This document shows positions 1 to 8,552 of a stretch of DNA of 64,000 nt, in pieces. Origin of the DNA: Candidatus Lernaella stagnicola (GTDB lineage Bacteria > Lernaellota > Lernaellaia > Lernaellales > Lernaellaceae); assembly GCA_030765525.1 (NCBI GenBank), contig JAVCCK010000010.1:124001-188000 (forward strand), written 5' to 3'. Numbering within the stretch: position 1 is the first letter of the stretch; each line of letters begins with the position of its first letter. A model generated the notes under the pieces. That model ran no database searches, was not told the DNA's origin, and saw nothing but the letters and a program-made list of their open reading frames with translations. A program made the translations under genes and the position numbers.

Positions 1-71
1 CCAGTCCGATTTACGTGTGGTTGGAAAACGGGTTCGCCGCGCGCCGTAAAGCGCGAGGAGCGCTTCGCTAA
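1..71 (+). CDS. secF: Protein translocase subunit SecF, 3' end only (partial)
   Basis: The frame starting at base 3 reads 22 residues and stops at TAA 69-71. The peptide contains SPIYVWLENGFAARRKA, which resembles the last transmembrane helix end and basic tail of SecF (family members end in an S-P-hydrophobic-W-E/K-basic pattern). SecF works with SecD in the inner membrane to drive Sec-dependent export using the proton gradient. recJ follows 21 bases downstream, a gene order often seen in deltaproteobacteria (secD-secF-recJ). The assignment rests on a very short peptide plus context; most of the gene lies outside the window. Confidence 0.55.
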   Translation, partial: SPIYVWLENGFAARRKARGALR

Positions 72-92
72 CCAACAAGGAGCAATAATCCC

Positions 93-1811
93 GTGCCGTC
101 GGCTCGCAAACGTTGGATTATTGCCGAGGCGAATCCCCTCGTCGAGCGGCGGCTGCAGGACGAGGTGGGCGTCGGGCCCATCACGGCGCGGGTGCTGGCC
201 GCCCGCGGTTTGACCGACCCGGCGCACGTCGAACGCTTCTTTCATCCCCGCTTACAAGACTTGCCCCACCCGCATCTCATGCGTGACGCCGAAAAAGCGG
301 CGGGGCGTATCGCCGATGCCCTCGAACGTGGCGAAACCATCGTGGTGTTCGGCGACTACGATGCCGACGGCGTGACGGCCTCGTCGGTGGTTGCCGATTT
401 CATGCGAAACATGGGGCACCCGGTTCGGGTCTACATTCCGCATCGCGTCGAGGAAGGCTACGGAATGCAGCCGGGGGCGGTGCAGGAATTGGCCGCGGCC
501 GGATGTTCGTTGCTGATCACCGTCGATTGCGGCTCTAACGATACGCCTGCAATCACCCGGGCCGCCGAACTGGGCGTGGACACGGTCGTCACCGATCACC
601 ACGAAATCGACGGTCCGCTGCCGCCGGCGTTCGCGATGCTCAACCCGCACCAAGCCGATTGCGGTTTCCACGAGGAGCCATTGGCCGGAGTCGGCGTGGC
701 CTTTTTCTTGGTTGCGGCCGTGCGCATCGAGTTGGCGAAACGAGGGCACGAGGTGGCGGATCGTTTCGACATGAAACGATTGCTCGATTTGGTGGCGCTG
801 GGCACGGTGGCGGACATCGTGCCGTTGGTCGGCGTGAATCGGGCGCTGGTCACGGCGGGCTTGAAGTTGATCGATGAGGCGGCGCGGCCGGGAATTGCGG
901 CGCTTAAACGCGTGGCGGGCGTGGGATCGCCGGTGCGCGCGGGTGACATCGGCTATCGGCTGGCACCCCGGATCAACGCCGCGGGTCGCATGGGCGATGC
1001 GTCGGTGGGCGTCGATCTACTGCTGACCGACGACCCGGCCAAGGCCCGCGCGATCGCGCAGCAATTGCATGAAGAGAACACTAAGCGGCAGGCGGTCGAG
1101 GCGACGATATTCGCCGAAGCGCGCCGGATGTTCACGAGCATCAACGGCCACGAACGGTTGCGTTCGATCGTGCTGGCGCATCCGCAATGGCACCCGGGGG
1201 TGATCGGTATTGTGGCCAGCCGGATGGTTGAGGCTTTTCATCGGCCGACGGTGTTGATCGCCGCGCGGGGCGAGGTCGGGCAAGGCTCGGGGCGGTCGAT
1301 CTCCGCCTTCAACCTGCACGAGGCGGTCAGTGCGTGCGCGAGTCACTTGGAAGGATGCGGCGGGCACGCGCAGGCGGCGGGCTTGCAGATTCGTCCGGAG
1401 AACATCGTGGCTTTCGCGCAGGCGTTTGAGGAGCATACGCGCGGCGTGCTGCAAACCGAGGATCTGGCACCGCGGCAGCACGTCGATGCTTGGTGCGAGA
1501 TCGACGAGATCAGCGAGTCGTTGGTGCGGGAGCTGGGGCAGTTGGCGCCCTTCGGCTGCGGCAATCCGGAGCCGGTGTTGGCGGCGCGCGACGTGGAAGT
1601 TCTCAACAAACAGATCGTGGGGCGGGATCACCTGAAGATGCGCATTCCCTGTCGGCGCTCGGCGCTGGCGGTGATCGCCTACGGTTTCGCTCCCATGAGT
1701 CAGGAAATCGGTTCGCGGATCGACCTCGCGTTTACGCCGGAATTCAGCTACTACGGCGGCGTCGAGCACGTGCAGCTACGCGCCAAGGACCTTGCCATTC
1801 CCGATAAATAG
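93..1811 (+). CDS. recJ: Single-stranded-DNA-specific exonuclease RecJ
   Basis: This 572-residue protein has normal RecJ length. RecJ is a cytoplasmic 5'-to-3' ssDNA exonuclease acting in RecF-pathway recombination, mismatch repair and rescue of stalled forks. All DHH-family metal motifs are visible: GDYDADG (residues 87-93), DCG (145-147), TDHHE (167-171), ALGTVADIVPL, RINAAGRMGDA and the DHHA1 signature GCGGHAQAAG. A C-terminal OB-like part follows. The start is GTG at 93 with AAGGAG at 77-82 as ribosome binding site. It follows the secF end closely and is probably co-transcribed with it. The next gene is convergent, so this closes the transcription unit. Confidence 0.97.
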   Translation: MPSARKRWIIAEANPLVERRLQDEVGVGPITARVLAARGLTDPAHVERFFHPRLQDLPHPHLMRDAEKAAGRIADALERGETIVVFGDYDADGVTASSVVADFMRNMGHPVRVYIPHRVEEGYGMQPGAVQELAAAGCSLLITVDCGSNDTPAITRAAELGVDTVVTDHHEIDGPLPPAFAMLNPHQADCGFHEEPLAGVGVAFFLVAAVRIELAKRGHEVADRFDMKRLLDLVALGTVADIVPLVGVNRALVTAGLKLIDEAARPGIAALKRVAGVGSPVRAGDIGYRLAPRINAAGRMGDASVGVDLLLTDDPAKARAIAQQLHEENTKRQAVEATIFAEARRMFTSINGHERLRSIVLAHPQWHPGVIGIVASRMVEAFHRPTVLIAARGEVGQGSGRSISAFNLHEAVSACASHLEGCGGHAQAAGLQIRPENIVAFAQAFEEHTRGVLQTEDLAPRQHVDAWCEIDEISESLVRELGQLAPFGCGNPEPVLAARDVEVLNKQIVGRDHLKMRIPCRRSALAVIAYGFAPMSQEIGSRIDLAFTPEFSYYGGVEHVQLRAKDLAIPDK

Positions 1812-1831
1812 ATATTCCTACTCGGCGTCCC

Positions 1832-2629
1832 TCACACAGCGAAAACCGATATGCGGCGGGTCAATGGCAGGCGGATCGCTGACTTCCATCCACGCCAGCA
1901 ACGCATGATCGGGGGCTCCCCCATGCCGTTGTCCGGTTCGTAACCGCCGCCGCGCAGTACGTATGAACCGACAAAGGTAGACGACGGAGTCGTCGTCCAT
2001 TCCATGATGTTGCCGCACATGTTGTACACGCCGTACGGGCTCACGTTTTCGGGAAAGGCGTCAACCGGAGCGGAACCGGTATAGCCGTCGACGCTGCCGT
2101 CGCACCCCTCGCCGTCGCACCAATTGGCCCAAGTCGGATGAAACTCGTCGCCCCACGGATAGTTGTGGCCGTCCCGGTCGCCCCGCGCCGCTTTCTCCCA
2201 TTCGGCGCTGGTGGGCAGACGCTTGCCGGCCCAAGCGCAGTAGTCCCCGGCATCATACCAATTGATGGAGTAAGCCGGGTGTCGATCGCTCACATCCGCC
2301 CAGTACTGGGCTTTTCGCTCAGCACAGCCGCCTGCTTCGATGCACTTGTACAAGTCGCCGACGGAAGCTTCGTACACGTCGATGTAGAAATCGGGCAGAT
2401 CGACAACGTGGTAGAAAACGCCGCACAACCCATTGTCCGGGTCGGTGCAGCTCATACCGAAGGGGCCGGCCGGGATGAGAACCATCGGCGAGTTCCCTAT
2501 TTCTCTGTCGAATTCCTCCTGGGAATCTTCTTCGTTGCCATCGGGGCGTTCTTCAGGTCCGCAGTTCACGAGTATTGACGCGCAAAGAAGCACGGTTAGC
2601 GCAACGACGATGTAGCGGTGATACGGCAT
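1832..2629 (-). CDS. SUMF1/formylglycine-generating-enzyme-like lipoprotein, C-terminus frameshifted
   Basis: The 265-residue open frame starts at ATG 2629 (AAGGAA upstream) with a signal peptide and probable lipobox (LVNC, Cys ~23). An FGE-sulfatase fold follows: MVLIPAGPFGM, RLPTSAEWEKAARG, YPWGDEF, GVYNMCGNIMEWT, YVLRGGGYEPDN. Family members end with a GFR motif, but this frame ends in an unrelated tail. The expected ending (IGFRCVRDAE) lies in the overlapping frame and stops at 1818-1820. The frames separate at a GGGGGAGCCCCC run near 1909-1922, so one base is probably missing (assembly error or real mutation). Many such lipoproteins are non-catalytic; the canonical FGE active-site Cys pair is not evident. 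The function of this surface protein is unknown. Confidence 0.8.
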   Translation of the reverse strand: MPYHRYIVVALTVLLCASILVNCGPEERPDGNEEDSQEEFDREIGNSPMVLIPAGPFGMSCTDPDNGLCGVFYHVVDLPDFYIDVYEASVGDLYKCIEAGGCAERKAQYWADVSDRHPAYSINWYDAGDYCAWAGKRLPTSAEWEKAARGDRDGHNYPWGDEFHPTWANWCDGEGCDGSVDGYTGSAPVDAFPENVSPYGVYNMCGNIMEWTTTPSSTFVGSYVLRGGGYEPDNGMGEPPIMRCWRGWKSAIRLPLTRRISVFAV

Positions 2630-2744
2630 GATTCATTTCCTTGCGACGAATTCACGTAGTTTCACAATCGAAAAGCCGAGGCTGAACGCCGTATGGAAGG
2701 GGGAATCCGGCGTAATCAGTGTGCCGATACTATAGGAGATTCGC

Positions 2745-2762
2745 AGCCGTTGGTAAACGGCT
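2745..2762 (-). other. Hairpin at the 3' end of glpD
   Basis: A perfect 7-bp inverted repeat, AGCCGTT-ggta-AACGGCT, begins at the last base of the glpD stop codon. No T-run follows on the minus strand, so it is not a standard intrinsic terminator. It may act as an mRNA 3' stabiliser or a Rho-assisted stop. Weak evidence. Confidence 0.3.
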
Positions 2763-4414
2763 CAGTTCGCAACCATGTTTTTCGCGGCGATTTTCTCCAG
2801 CGCCGCCTGCACTTCCTTTTTCTCGCGGCTTTTGCTCCAGCCAAGAACGGCGCCGGCTATCTTCCCGGCCGTCGTCACCGCTTCCTCGCTTAGCTGCCCG
2901 GTATTGCCCAGGGTGGTGCGCCGCCACAGGATGTCTTCGAGGGTCATGGCCATTTCGCGCTCGGCCGCCTGCACGATCACGGCCGCCGGCAGCGGGTGTC
3001 GCGAATCCACCACGGCGCCCAAGCCGTTCTCGTTCATGCGCCCGATGACTTCCTCGCGCATCGTGCCGTAGACAAGGCTGAGACGCTGAAGCATCTCCTC
3101 GCCGAGCTTCGGATACCGGCGGCGTCCTTCGGCCATGAACTCGTGCCAGCGGCGAATCGCCCCGCCCGGCAGCGGTGTCCAGGCGGTGTGGCACGTGCCG
3201 GGCTCGCGGCCGAGTTTGCGCTCGACCAGGTTCGTCAGCGTTTCGGCCAGGTTGCGGCTGGTCGTGTATTTGCCGCCGATCACCGTGACGAAGCCGTCGA
3301 CTTTGTCCTCGTCGGCGTGGTCGTAGATTTCGTACTTGCGGCTGGCCTTGTAAACATCGACGTCAACGTCGGTTTCTTCATCGACGATGGGCCGCAGCCC
3401 GCCGTAGGTCCAGGTGACGTCGTCCATGGTCAGATGGGCCGAAGGATACACTTCGTTGATTTCGCGCAAGAACTCTTCCGCCGCTTCACGGGTCACGGAG
3501 TATTGGTCGGGATTGCCGGAAAAACGCGTGTCGGTGGTGCCTGCCAGCGTCATGCCGCGATAAGGGATCAGGAAGAAATGCCGCCTGCTCAAGGTCTGCA
3601 ACACGAGAGCGTATTTCTCCGTGATGTTCCGGAAGATAAGGTGAATCCCCTGGCTGCGGATGAGGTGCTTTTTCTCGCCGCCCAAGGCCATCTCGGAAAC
3701 GAAATCCGCCCACGGCCCCGCGACGTTAACCACAACCGCGGCGCTGATATCGACTTCCTCGCCGGTGTGCGCGTCACGCACTGTGGCGCCGATCACGCGG
3801 CTACCGTCTTTACGCAGGCCGACGACCTCGGCGTAGTTGGCCACTTGCGCACCGTGAGCGGCGGCGGCCATGATCATTTCGAGGTGAACCCGTTCCGGGC
3901 TGTGCATGTGGCAGTCGTAGTAAATCGCGCCGCCGGTGAGACCCTCTGTAATCACGTGCGGTTCTTCCTCCAGCACGCGGCGCTTGCTGAGCAAACGAAA
4001 CGACGGGACCTGGCGGTCGGGATCTTCCAGCCAAGCTTTGTCGAAACTGAGCAATTCGTACAGCACCATGCCGGCGGTGATCATCGGGAGGTTGTTTTTC
4101 TTCAGGCTGGAATACGTGGGTACGAGGAAGGGCCACGGCTCGACCAGGTGCGGCGCGATACGCTCCAAAATGCGCCGTTCTCGAAGGCTTTCGCGCACCA
4201 AACCCATCTCGAGATTCTTTAGGTACCGCAGGCCGCCGTGCACGAGTTTGCTCGTGGCGCTGCTGGTGGCCCAGCCGAAGTCTTTTTTCTCGACCAACGC
4301 GGCGCGTAGTCCTCGCTGCGCGGCATCCATCACCGCGGCGGCGCCGGTGACGCCTCCGCCGACGAAAAGAACATCGAACTTGGTGTCGGCCATTATCTCC
4401 AAATCGCGTCGCAT
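2762..4414 (-). CDS. glpD: FAD-dependent glycerol-3-phosphate dehydrogenase
   Basis: The 550-residue protein oxidises sn-glycerol 3-phosphate to dihydroxyacetone phosphate at the inner membrane and passes electrons to quinone. It carries the Rossmann FAD motif VGGGVTG (~18-24), then the GlpD signature region ATSSATSKLVHGGLRYL, the catalytic-domain segment PYRGMTLAGTTDTRFSG and a C-terminal DAO_C-type helical domain. I chose ATG 4414 (MRRDLEIMADTKFD) because GGAG sits 7 bases upstream; the open frame extends to 4462 but lacks a comparable site. No glpF or glpK is adjacent, so this is an isolated gene that may serve phospholipid or glycerol turnover. The BLUF gene upstream is on the same strand, about 100 bases away. 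Confidence 0.95.
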   Translation of the reverse strand: MRRDLEIMADTKFDVLFVGGGVTGAAAVMDAAQRGLRAALVEKKDFGWATSSATSKLVHGGLRYLKNLEMGLVRESLRERRILERIAPHLVEPWPFLVPTYSSLKKNNLPMITAGMVLYELLSFDKAWLEDPDRQVPSFRLLSKRRVLEEEPHVITEGLTGGAIYYDCHMHSPERVHLEMIMAAAAHGAQVANYAEVVGLRKDGSRVIGATVRDAHTGEEVDISAAVVVNVAGPWADFVSEMALGGEKKHLIRSQGIHLIFRNITEKYALVLQTLSRRHFFLIPYRGMTLAGTTDTRFSGNPDQYSVTREAAEEFLREINEVYPSAHLTMDDVTWTYGGLRPIVDEETDVDVDVYKASRKYEIYDHADEDKVDGFVTVIGGKYTTSRNLAETLTNLVERKLGREPGTCHTAWTPLPGGAIRRWHEFMAEGRRRYPKLGEEMLQRLSLVYGTMREEVIGRMNENGLGAVVDSRHPLPAAVIVQAAEREMAMTLEDILWRRTTLGNTGQLSEEAVTTAGKIAGAVLGWSKSREKKEVQAALEKIAAKNMVAN

Positions 4415-4516
4415 AGTGCATCTCCGATGCGGTTTGGGCGGATTGTAAGCCGCGTGCCGCACCGCGTCAAACGCTGCGTGCCACGAATGCCTGGGAAAAG
4501 TGGTTGGTTGGCGTGG

Positions 4517-4942
4517 TTATCCGGCGTCGACCATTTCAGCCCATGTGGCTCGTTCGAGAGCACCGGAGAGTTGGTCGATCATTGCACGCTGCTGAACAAT
4601 CGCGGCCATGATAGCGCGGAGGGGTTCGGTACGGATTTCGGACCCCACGTCCAAATCGACCTTTTTCATGGCCCAATCCGGAAAAATTCGCGTTTCAACG
4701 CCCGCCTCGGCCGAAAGCAACAACACATGCTTGTGACGCGGGTCGCCGGTGATTTTCGCGTATAGTTCATCGATCACCGCGTCGGGCCCCTCAATAACCT
4801 GAAAAAACATACCGCCGCTGGTCATCAGCACTCCGGTGATTTCTCGCTCGACATTGTCTTCCGCAGACTGAACCGCAAGCCGGCCTATTTCCTCTTTTGA
4901 GAAGGTTTGCGCAAAACGGCTTACATACTTGATTCGTTTCAT
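4517..4942 (-). CDS. BLUF-domain blue-light photoreceptor
   Basis: This 141-residue protein is essentially one BLUF (sensor of blue light using FAD) domain. Residues matching the flavin photocycle set are present: Tyr6 (IKYVSR), Asn30 (EDNVEREITG), Gln48 (FFQVIEG) and the Trp90/Met92 pair (FPDWAM). The family usually has GITG where this has EITG. About 40 residues of helical tail follow, as in short BLUF proteins that signal through protein-protein contact rather than a fused enzyme. The start at 4942 has GGAG 7 bases upstream. No adjacent EAL, GGDEF or regulator gene gives its output. Identification is from motif recognition only. Confidence 0.82.
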   Translation of the reverse strand: MKRIKYVSRFAQTFSKEEIGRLAVQSAEDNVEREITGVLMTSGGMFFQVIEGPDAVIDELYAKITGDPRHKHVLLLSAEAGVETRIFPDWAMKKVDLDVGSEIRTEPLRAIMAAIVQQRAMIDQLSGALERATWAEMVDAG

Positions 4943-5135
4943 AAGAATGCTCCATTGGTACTTTTATTACGCGAACATCATACTCTTGAGAAGCTAACGC
5001 CGGTTCGGTCGGGCGCAAGGCTGCACCCGCTTATTCGGCTTCGTATTCGAAACTCTTGCTTGTGGAGAAACGGCTCGTGATGCAGGGCTCAGAAGCTACA
5101 ACGATGCCCGGAAACCCACCGCTCGCCCGAAGCGC

Positions 5136-6935
5136 TCAGTCGGTTTGGGGCTCGTCGACGGGCGGGTTGAGGATCGGCTCGGGATCACGGTGCCGCGGCA
5201 GGGTATGAATGCGTTCGATCAATTCCTCATAGGTGCCGGCGGTGAAGGTATCCCACAACCAGTTTGCCCGCGCCTCGTTCATCGGGACGAACTCGCTGTA
5301 CGCCTCGGTGCCGACCAGGTCCTGGCGCAGCAAGCCGATCACGCCCTTGGCGTAGCTGTCGCCGGTCCACTCGCCGCGTTTCATGTTCTGCCAGCGTTCC
5401 AGCGAGCCACGGCGCACGGGGATTTTTTCGTCGACCGGCAGCCACACGAAGCGATACATCTCTTCGGTTTTCGGATGCAGCATCAGCTTCTTTTGGGCCT
5501 CGGCGCCGATGTTGGACATGACCCACTTGATGAGCCCTTCGGGTTCGGAGGGCATCAGTCCGGGCCAGGTGAAGATGAGTTCGGGCGCGCGTTCCATCAC
5601 GTAGTCGATGTCGTATTTTTCGTGCCCGGTGATGGCCACGCCCGTGGGCACTTCGGCGTGGGCGATATGGGTGTCGGTAAGGCCCACCAAATCCAGAATG
5701 TACCGGTGCGAGAAATACTTCATCGCGCCGATGGGAATGGTGGCGATTTTCGCCTCCGGGGGGGTATGGCGGCGTAGTTGCTTGGCGACGTAGGCCCAGT
5801 CGGCAGTGTTGGTGACGATAAAGCCGTGCACGAGGCCTTGTGGCGGAATGCGTCCGAGGAAGTACACGAACTGGAAGACGATGAAAGCCGCCACGGCGAG
5901 CGCGATCTTCCCATTGCGACTCATGGGTTTGGTTTTCTTTTCCTCGCGCCTCCGTTCCAGCGCGCCGATGCCGAACCACCAAACCAACAGCAGCATGGGG
6001 ACGAAGGCCGGTAGCAAGAAGCGATGGAAGGAAAAGAAGTCGGCCCCCACCAACAGCACGTAGGCGACCGAGGTGGCCAACAGCCCCGCCATGACCCGAA
6101 GCCAACGCGGTGCGACTCGTCGCCGCCACGCATACCACGCGGCCACGACGCCCAAGAGCGGCAGCACCATGCCGACGAGCCATCGCACGACGTACAAGAT
6201 GCCCGTTTGCGTCAGCGACCAACTCGTGTGAGTGACCTTCGCGTAAAAGGTGTTTGGCAGGGGATAGCCGAAGTAGTTCCAGCGCCACAACCAGTAACCG
6301 CCGAACAAGCCCACGACCACGACGCTGTACGCGATGGCTTTGGACCAGTTGAGCTTTTTCGGTGATTCCACCCACGTACTCAGCGCCAGCGTGATGGCGA
6401 CCAGAATGCCGTCGGGCCGCAGCAACCCCGCGGCCACGGTCACCAGGGCGCTGAGGATCGGCCACTTGCCGTGTTCGCGCTCCCACAGGTGCAGCTTGAC
6501 CGCGCCGAGCCACGCCAAGGCGACCAGCGGCATCTCCATGCCCGAGTACGTCCAGGCCACGCCGGAGAAACCCAGCAGCGCAAAAGCGGCGATGAAGTAA
6601 CCGAATACGCCGACCGGCTCGTCGTGCTTGGGGCGGATGAAGGACCACGCGAGCAGCGCCACGCCAGCCCAAGCCAGCACGTTGATGACCACCGCGACCA
6701 GGTCGAGGCGTTCGGTCAGCAAGGCGAAGGGCGCCAGGATGACCATGTGTAGAAAAGCGGTGCAGCCTTCGACGTGTTCGCCTGGGTTGAAGGCGATGCC
6801 GTGGCCCGCGGCCAGGTTGCGCGCGTAGGCGTAGGTGATCCAGGCGTCGTCCACGACTCCGAGCTGCCGCGTGACGAAGCGGAAGGCCACCAGGGCAACG
6901 ACAAACAAACTGTAGGTCACGGCGTTTCTGCGCAT
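5136..6935 (-). CDS. GT-C-type polytopic membrane glycosyltransferase (GT39/ArnT/AftB-like)
   Basis: A 599-residue inner-membrane protein with about ten to twelve hydrophobic segments in the first ~375 residues and a soluble C-terminal domain, the layout of lipid-linked-sugar-dependent GT-C enzymes. The first periplasmic loop carries the acidic pair DDAWITYAYARNLAAG followed by GEHVEGCTAFLHM, which resembles the arabinosyl/mannosyl GT-C group. Such enzymes transfer a sugar from a polyprenyl-phosphate donor on the periplasmic face; the acceptor is unknown. I prefer ATG 6935 (MRRNAVTYS) over the longest frame (6977) because GAGG lies at the right distance upstream. It is divergent from the lipoprotein gene at 7028. 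Confidence 0.8.
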   Translation of the reverse strand: MRRNAVTYSLFVVALVAFRFVTRQLGVVDDAWITYAYARNLAAGHGIAFNPGEHVEGCTAFLHMVILAPFALLTERLDLVAVVINVLAWAGVALLAWSFIRPKHDEPVGVFGYFIAAFALLGFSGVAWTYSGMEMPLVALAWLGAVKLHLWEREHGKWPILSALVTVAAGLLRPDGILVAITLALSTWVESPKKLNWSKAIAYSVVVVGLFGGYWLWRWNYFGYPLPNTFYAKVTHTSWSLTQTGILYVVRWLVGMVLPLLGVVAAWYAWRRRVAPRWLRVMAGLLATSVAYVLLVGADFFSFHRFLLPAFVPMLLLVWWFGIGALERRREEKKTKPMSRNGKIALAVAAFIVFQFVYFLGRIPPQGLVHGFIVTNTADWAYVAKQLRRHTPPEAKIATIPIGAMKYFSHRYILDLVGLTDTHIAHAEVPTGVAITGHEKYDIDYVMERAPELIFTWPGLMPSEPEGLIKWVMSNIGAEAQKKLMLHPKTEEMYRFVWLPVDEKIPVRRGSLERWQNMKRGEWTGDSYAKGVIGLLRQDLVGTEAYSEFVPMNEARANWLWDTFTAGTYEELIERIHTLPRHRDPEPILNPPVDEPQTD

Positions 6936-7027
6936 GGCATCCTCAAAAAGTCCGCCGATTATAGTGATGGTTGTCATTGTCTGTCCACGTGGTAATAGTG
7001 AAAGTTCATGAGAATGGAGAACGAACG

Positions 7028-7417
7028 ATGACGTCGCGCCGTTGCTTGCTGCTTGTTTTGTTGCTCGTCTTTCTGGTTTCCGCCTGCGCCTCCACCAGTC
7101 CCCTGGCCACGAAGTCCGGCGACCGAAAAGCGTTGCTCGGCCTCTGGGAAGAGGAATGGCCGGACCAAGAAGATCACGACCGCTACCGCATCGACGAGGC
7201 CGACGGACAGGTGACGATCACGCCGCTTAACCGCACCGACATCCAAGCCGTCAAGGAAGTGTTTTTTCAACACAAGCGCCTTGTTTTCACCCTCGTTCTC
7301 AACGGCAGCCCCGTCCGATATGATTTGGTCCTGGTAAACCCGACCTTGCTGGCCGGGCGCGCCAAGGGCGGTGCGCGCAATTTTGATGAGCCGGTCCGTT
7401 GGCACAAAAAAGATTAA
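7028..7417 (+). CDS. Small lipoprotein with one copy of a W-E-W/DxYR module
   Basis: 129 residues. A signal peptide ends in a lipobox (LVSAC, Cys20), so it is predicted to be a lipoprotein. Residues ~38-126 form one copy of a module recurring three times in the next gene: GLWEEEW, a short linker, then DRYRI, a central hydrophobic strand segment and a terminal V-R-W. The predicted fold is all-beta. I do not recognise the family. ATG 7028 is chosen over the upstream in-frame ATG (6971) because the signal peptide begins here and GGAG lies ~8 bases before it. Only ~43 bases separate it from the next gene, so the two are probably co-transcribed after tandem duplication. Confidence 0.72.
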   Translation: MTSRRCLLLVLLLVFLVSACASTSPLATKSGDRKALLGLWEEEWPDQEDHDRYRIDEADGQVTITPLNRTDIQAVKEVFFQHKRLVFTLVLNGSPVRYDLVLVNPTLLAGRAKGGARNFDEPVRWHKKD

Positions 7418-7460
7418 CCCACCTAACCCGGCGCTGCGGCGACGAAGTAAGGGGTCCGGT

Positions 7461-8540
7461 ATGAAACGATGGCGTGTAATCGGTTTGCTCGCGTTGATCG
7501 CGGTGGTCGCGTTCGGCTGCTCCACGACCGCCCGGAAGTCGCCGGCTGATGCGACCTTGACCGCAGTAGACAACGCCCCGAGCCCGTGGGCGGGCATCTG
7601 GATTGAGGAATGGGCCGACGACGAGCAATCCGATCGTTACCGCGTCACGGTGCAGGGCGAGAACCTGGCGATCGTTCCTTTGACCAACGCCGAGAAACAA
7701 AACCTAACGGACATTCATTGGGACGGCGAGCGCCTTGAGTTCGCCAACGAAGTTGGGCAGCGACGTATTTTCTACTCGCTGGAAATCGCGGACGACGGTC
7801 GTCGTCTGCTGGGTTCGGCGCGTTCGGCCAAGGGCAACATTACGAAGATCACGTGGCGGAAAATCGCGGCGGCGGCAGGTTCGATGCCGCGCAGTCTAGC
7901 CGAAGTCGAAGGCGTGACGGTCAGCGTCGATCGTCGGGATTTCGCGGGCAACTGGCAGGAAGATTGGCCCGGTCGGCCGGAAGACGACGCCTATCGTATC
8001 GCGCTCAACGGCGACAAAATCAGCCTCGAAGTGCTTTCCAATCCGGACCGGCAGGCCCTGGGCGACATGGAATGGAACGGCCGGCGCTTGAACTTCGAAC
8101 TGTACTACAACGATATTCCCTACCAATACGAGCTTTTCCTGGTCTCGAACACCCAACTCGTGGGCCTCGTCTCGGCGCCGAGTGGCGGCTGCAAGCGCGT
8201 GGTGTGGAATCGCGTGGGGCCACGGCGGACTTCGTCGTGGCTGCGCACCTCCACATGGAACGGCCGCTGGCGGGAATACTGGCCGCAGCGCGGCGAGCAC
8301 GACGCGTACCGGTTGCAGGTGTCGCGGGGCGCGAAGATCGTCGTGGAAGCGATGACGAATCAGGCCAAACAGTCGCTCGCGGGGGTGCGCTTTAACGGCA
8401 AGACGTTGTCGTTCCAGGTTCGCTTCGGCGAGAACACGATTGTTTACGAGCTGCGCCTGGATGATTCGAACACGATCCGCGGCACGGCGCGCACGCAGGA
8501 CGGCCAGAGTCGGCCGATCGTGTGGTTGCGCGAAAAATGA
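7461..8540 (+). CDS. Lipoprotein with three copies of a W-E-W/DxYR module
   Basis: 359 residues. The signal peptide ends in AFGC (Cys20), predicting a lipoprotein. Three repeats lie at about 43-134, 161-251 and 266-357. Each opens with G-x-W-x-E-x-W (WAGIWIEEW, FAGNWQEDW, WNGRWREYW), then D-x-Y-R, an (H/N/F)-x-G-x-x-L-x-F segment, Y-x-L and a closing (V/I)-x-W. The upstream gene has one copy of the same unit. The fold is likely beta-rich, possibly a ligand- or peptidoglycan-binding module, but nothing in the sequence fixes a function. ATG 7461 is preceded by GGGG; the longest frame (7371) overlaps the previous gene and is not the start. Confidence 0.75.
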   Translation: MKRWRVIGLLALIAVVAFGCSTTARKSPADATLTAVDNAPSPWAGIWIEEWADDEQSDRYRVTVQGENLAIVPLTNAEKQNLTDIHWDGERLEFANEVGQRRIFYSLEIADDGRRLLGSARSAKGNITKITWRKIAAAAGSMPRSLAEVEGVTVSVDRRDFAGNWQEDWPGRPEDDAYRIALNGDKISLEVLSNPDRQALGDMEWNGRRLNFELYYNDIPYQYELFLVSNTQLVGLVSAPSGGCKRVVWNRVGPRRTSSWLRTSTWNGRWREYWPQRGEHDAYRLQVSRGAKIVVEAMTNQAKQSLAGVRFNGKTLSFQVRFGENTIVYELRLDDSNTIRGTARTQDGQSRPIVWLREK

Positions 8541-8552
8541 TCGAGGCTTCGT

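Noticed and set aside
1818-2018. A separate 66-residue minus-strand gene
   Set aside because: Its only meaningful part is the displaced C-terminus of the SUMF1-like gene in a shifted frame; it has no start signal of its own.
4943-5135. Small RNA or terminator between the BLUF gene and the GT-C gene
   Set aside because: I found no stem with a T-run or conserved RNA motif in these ~190 bases.
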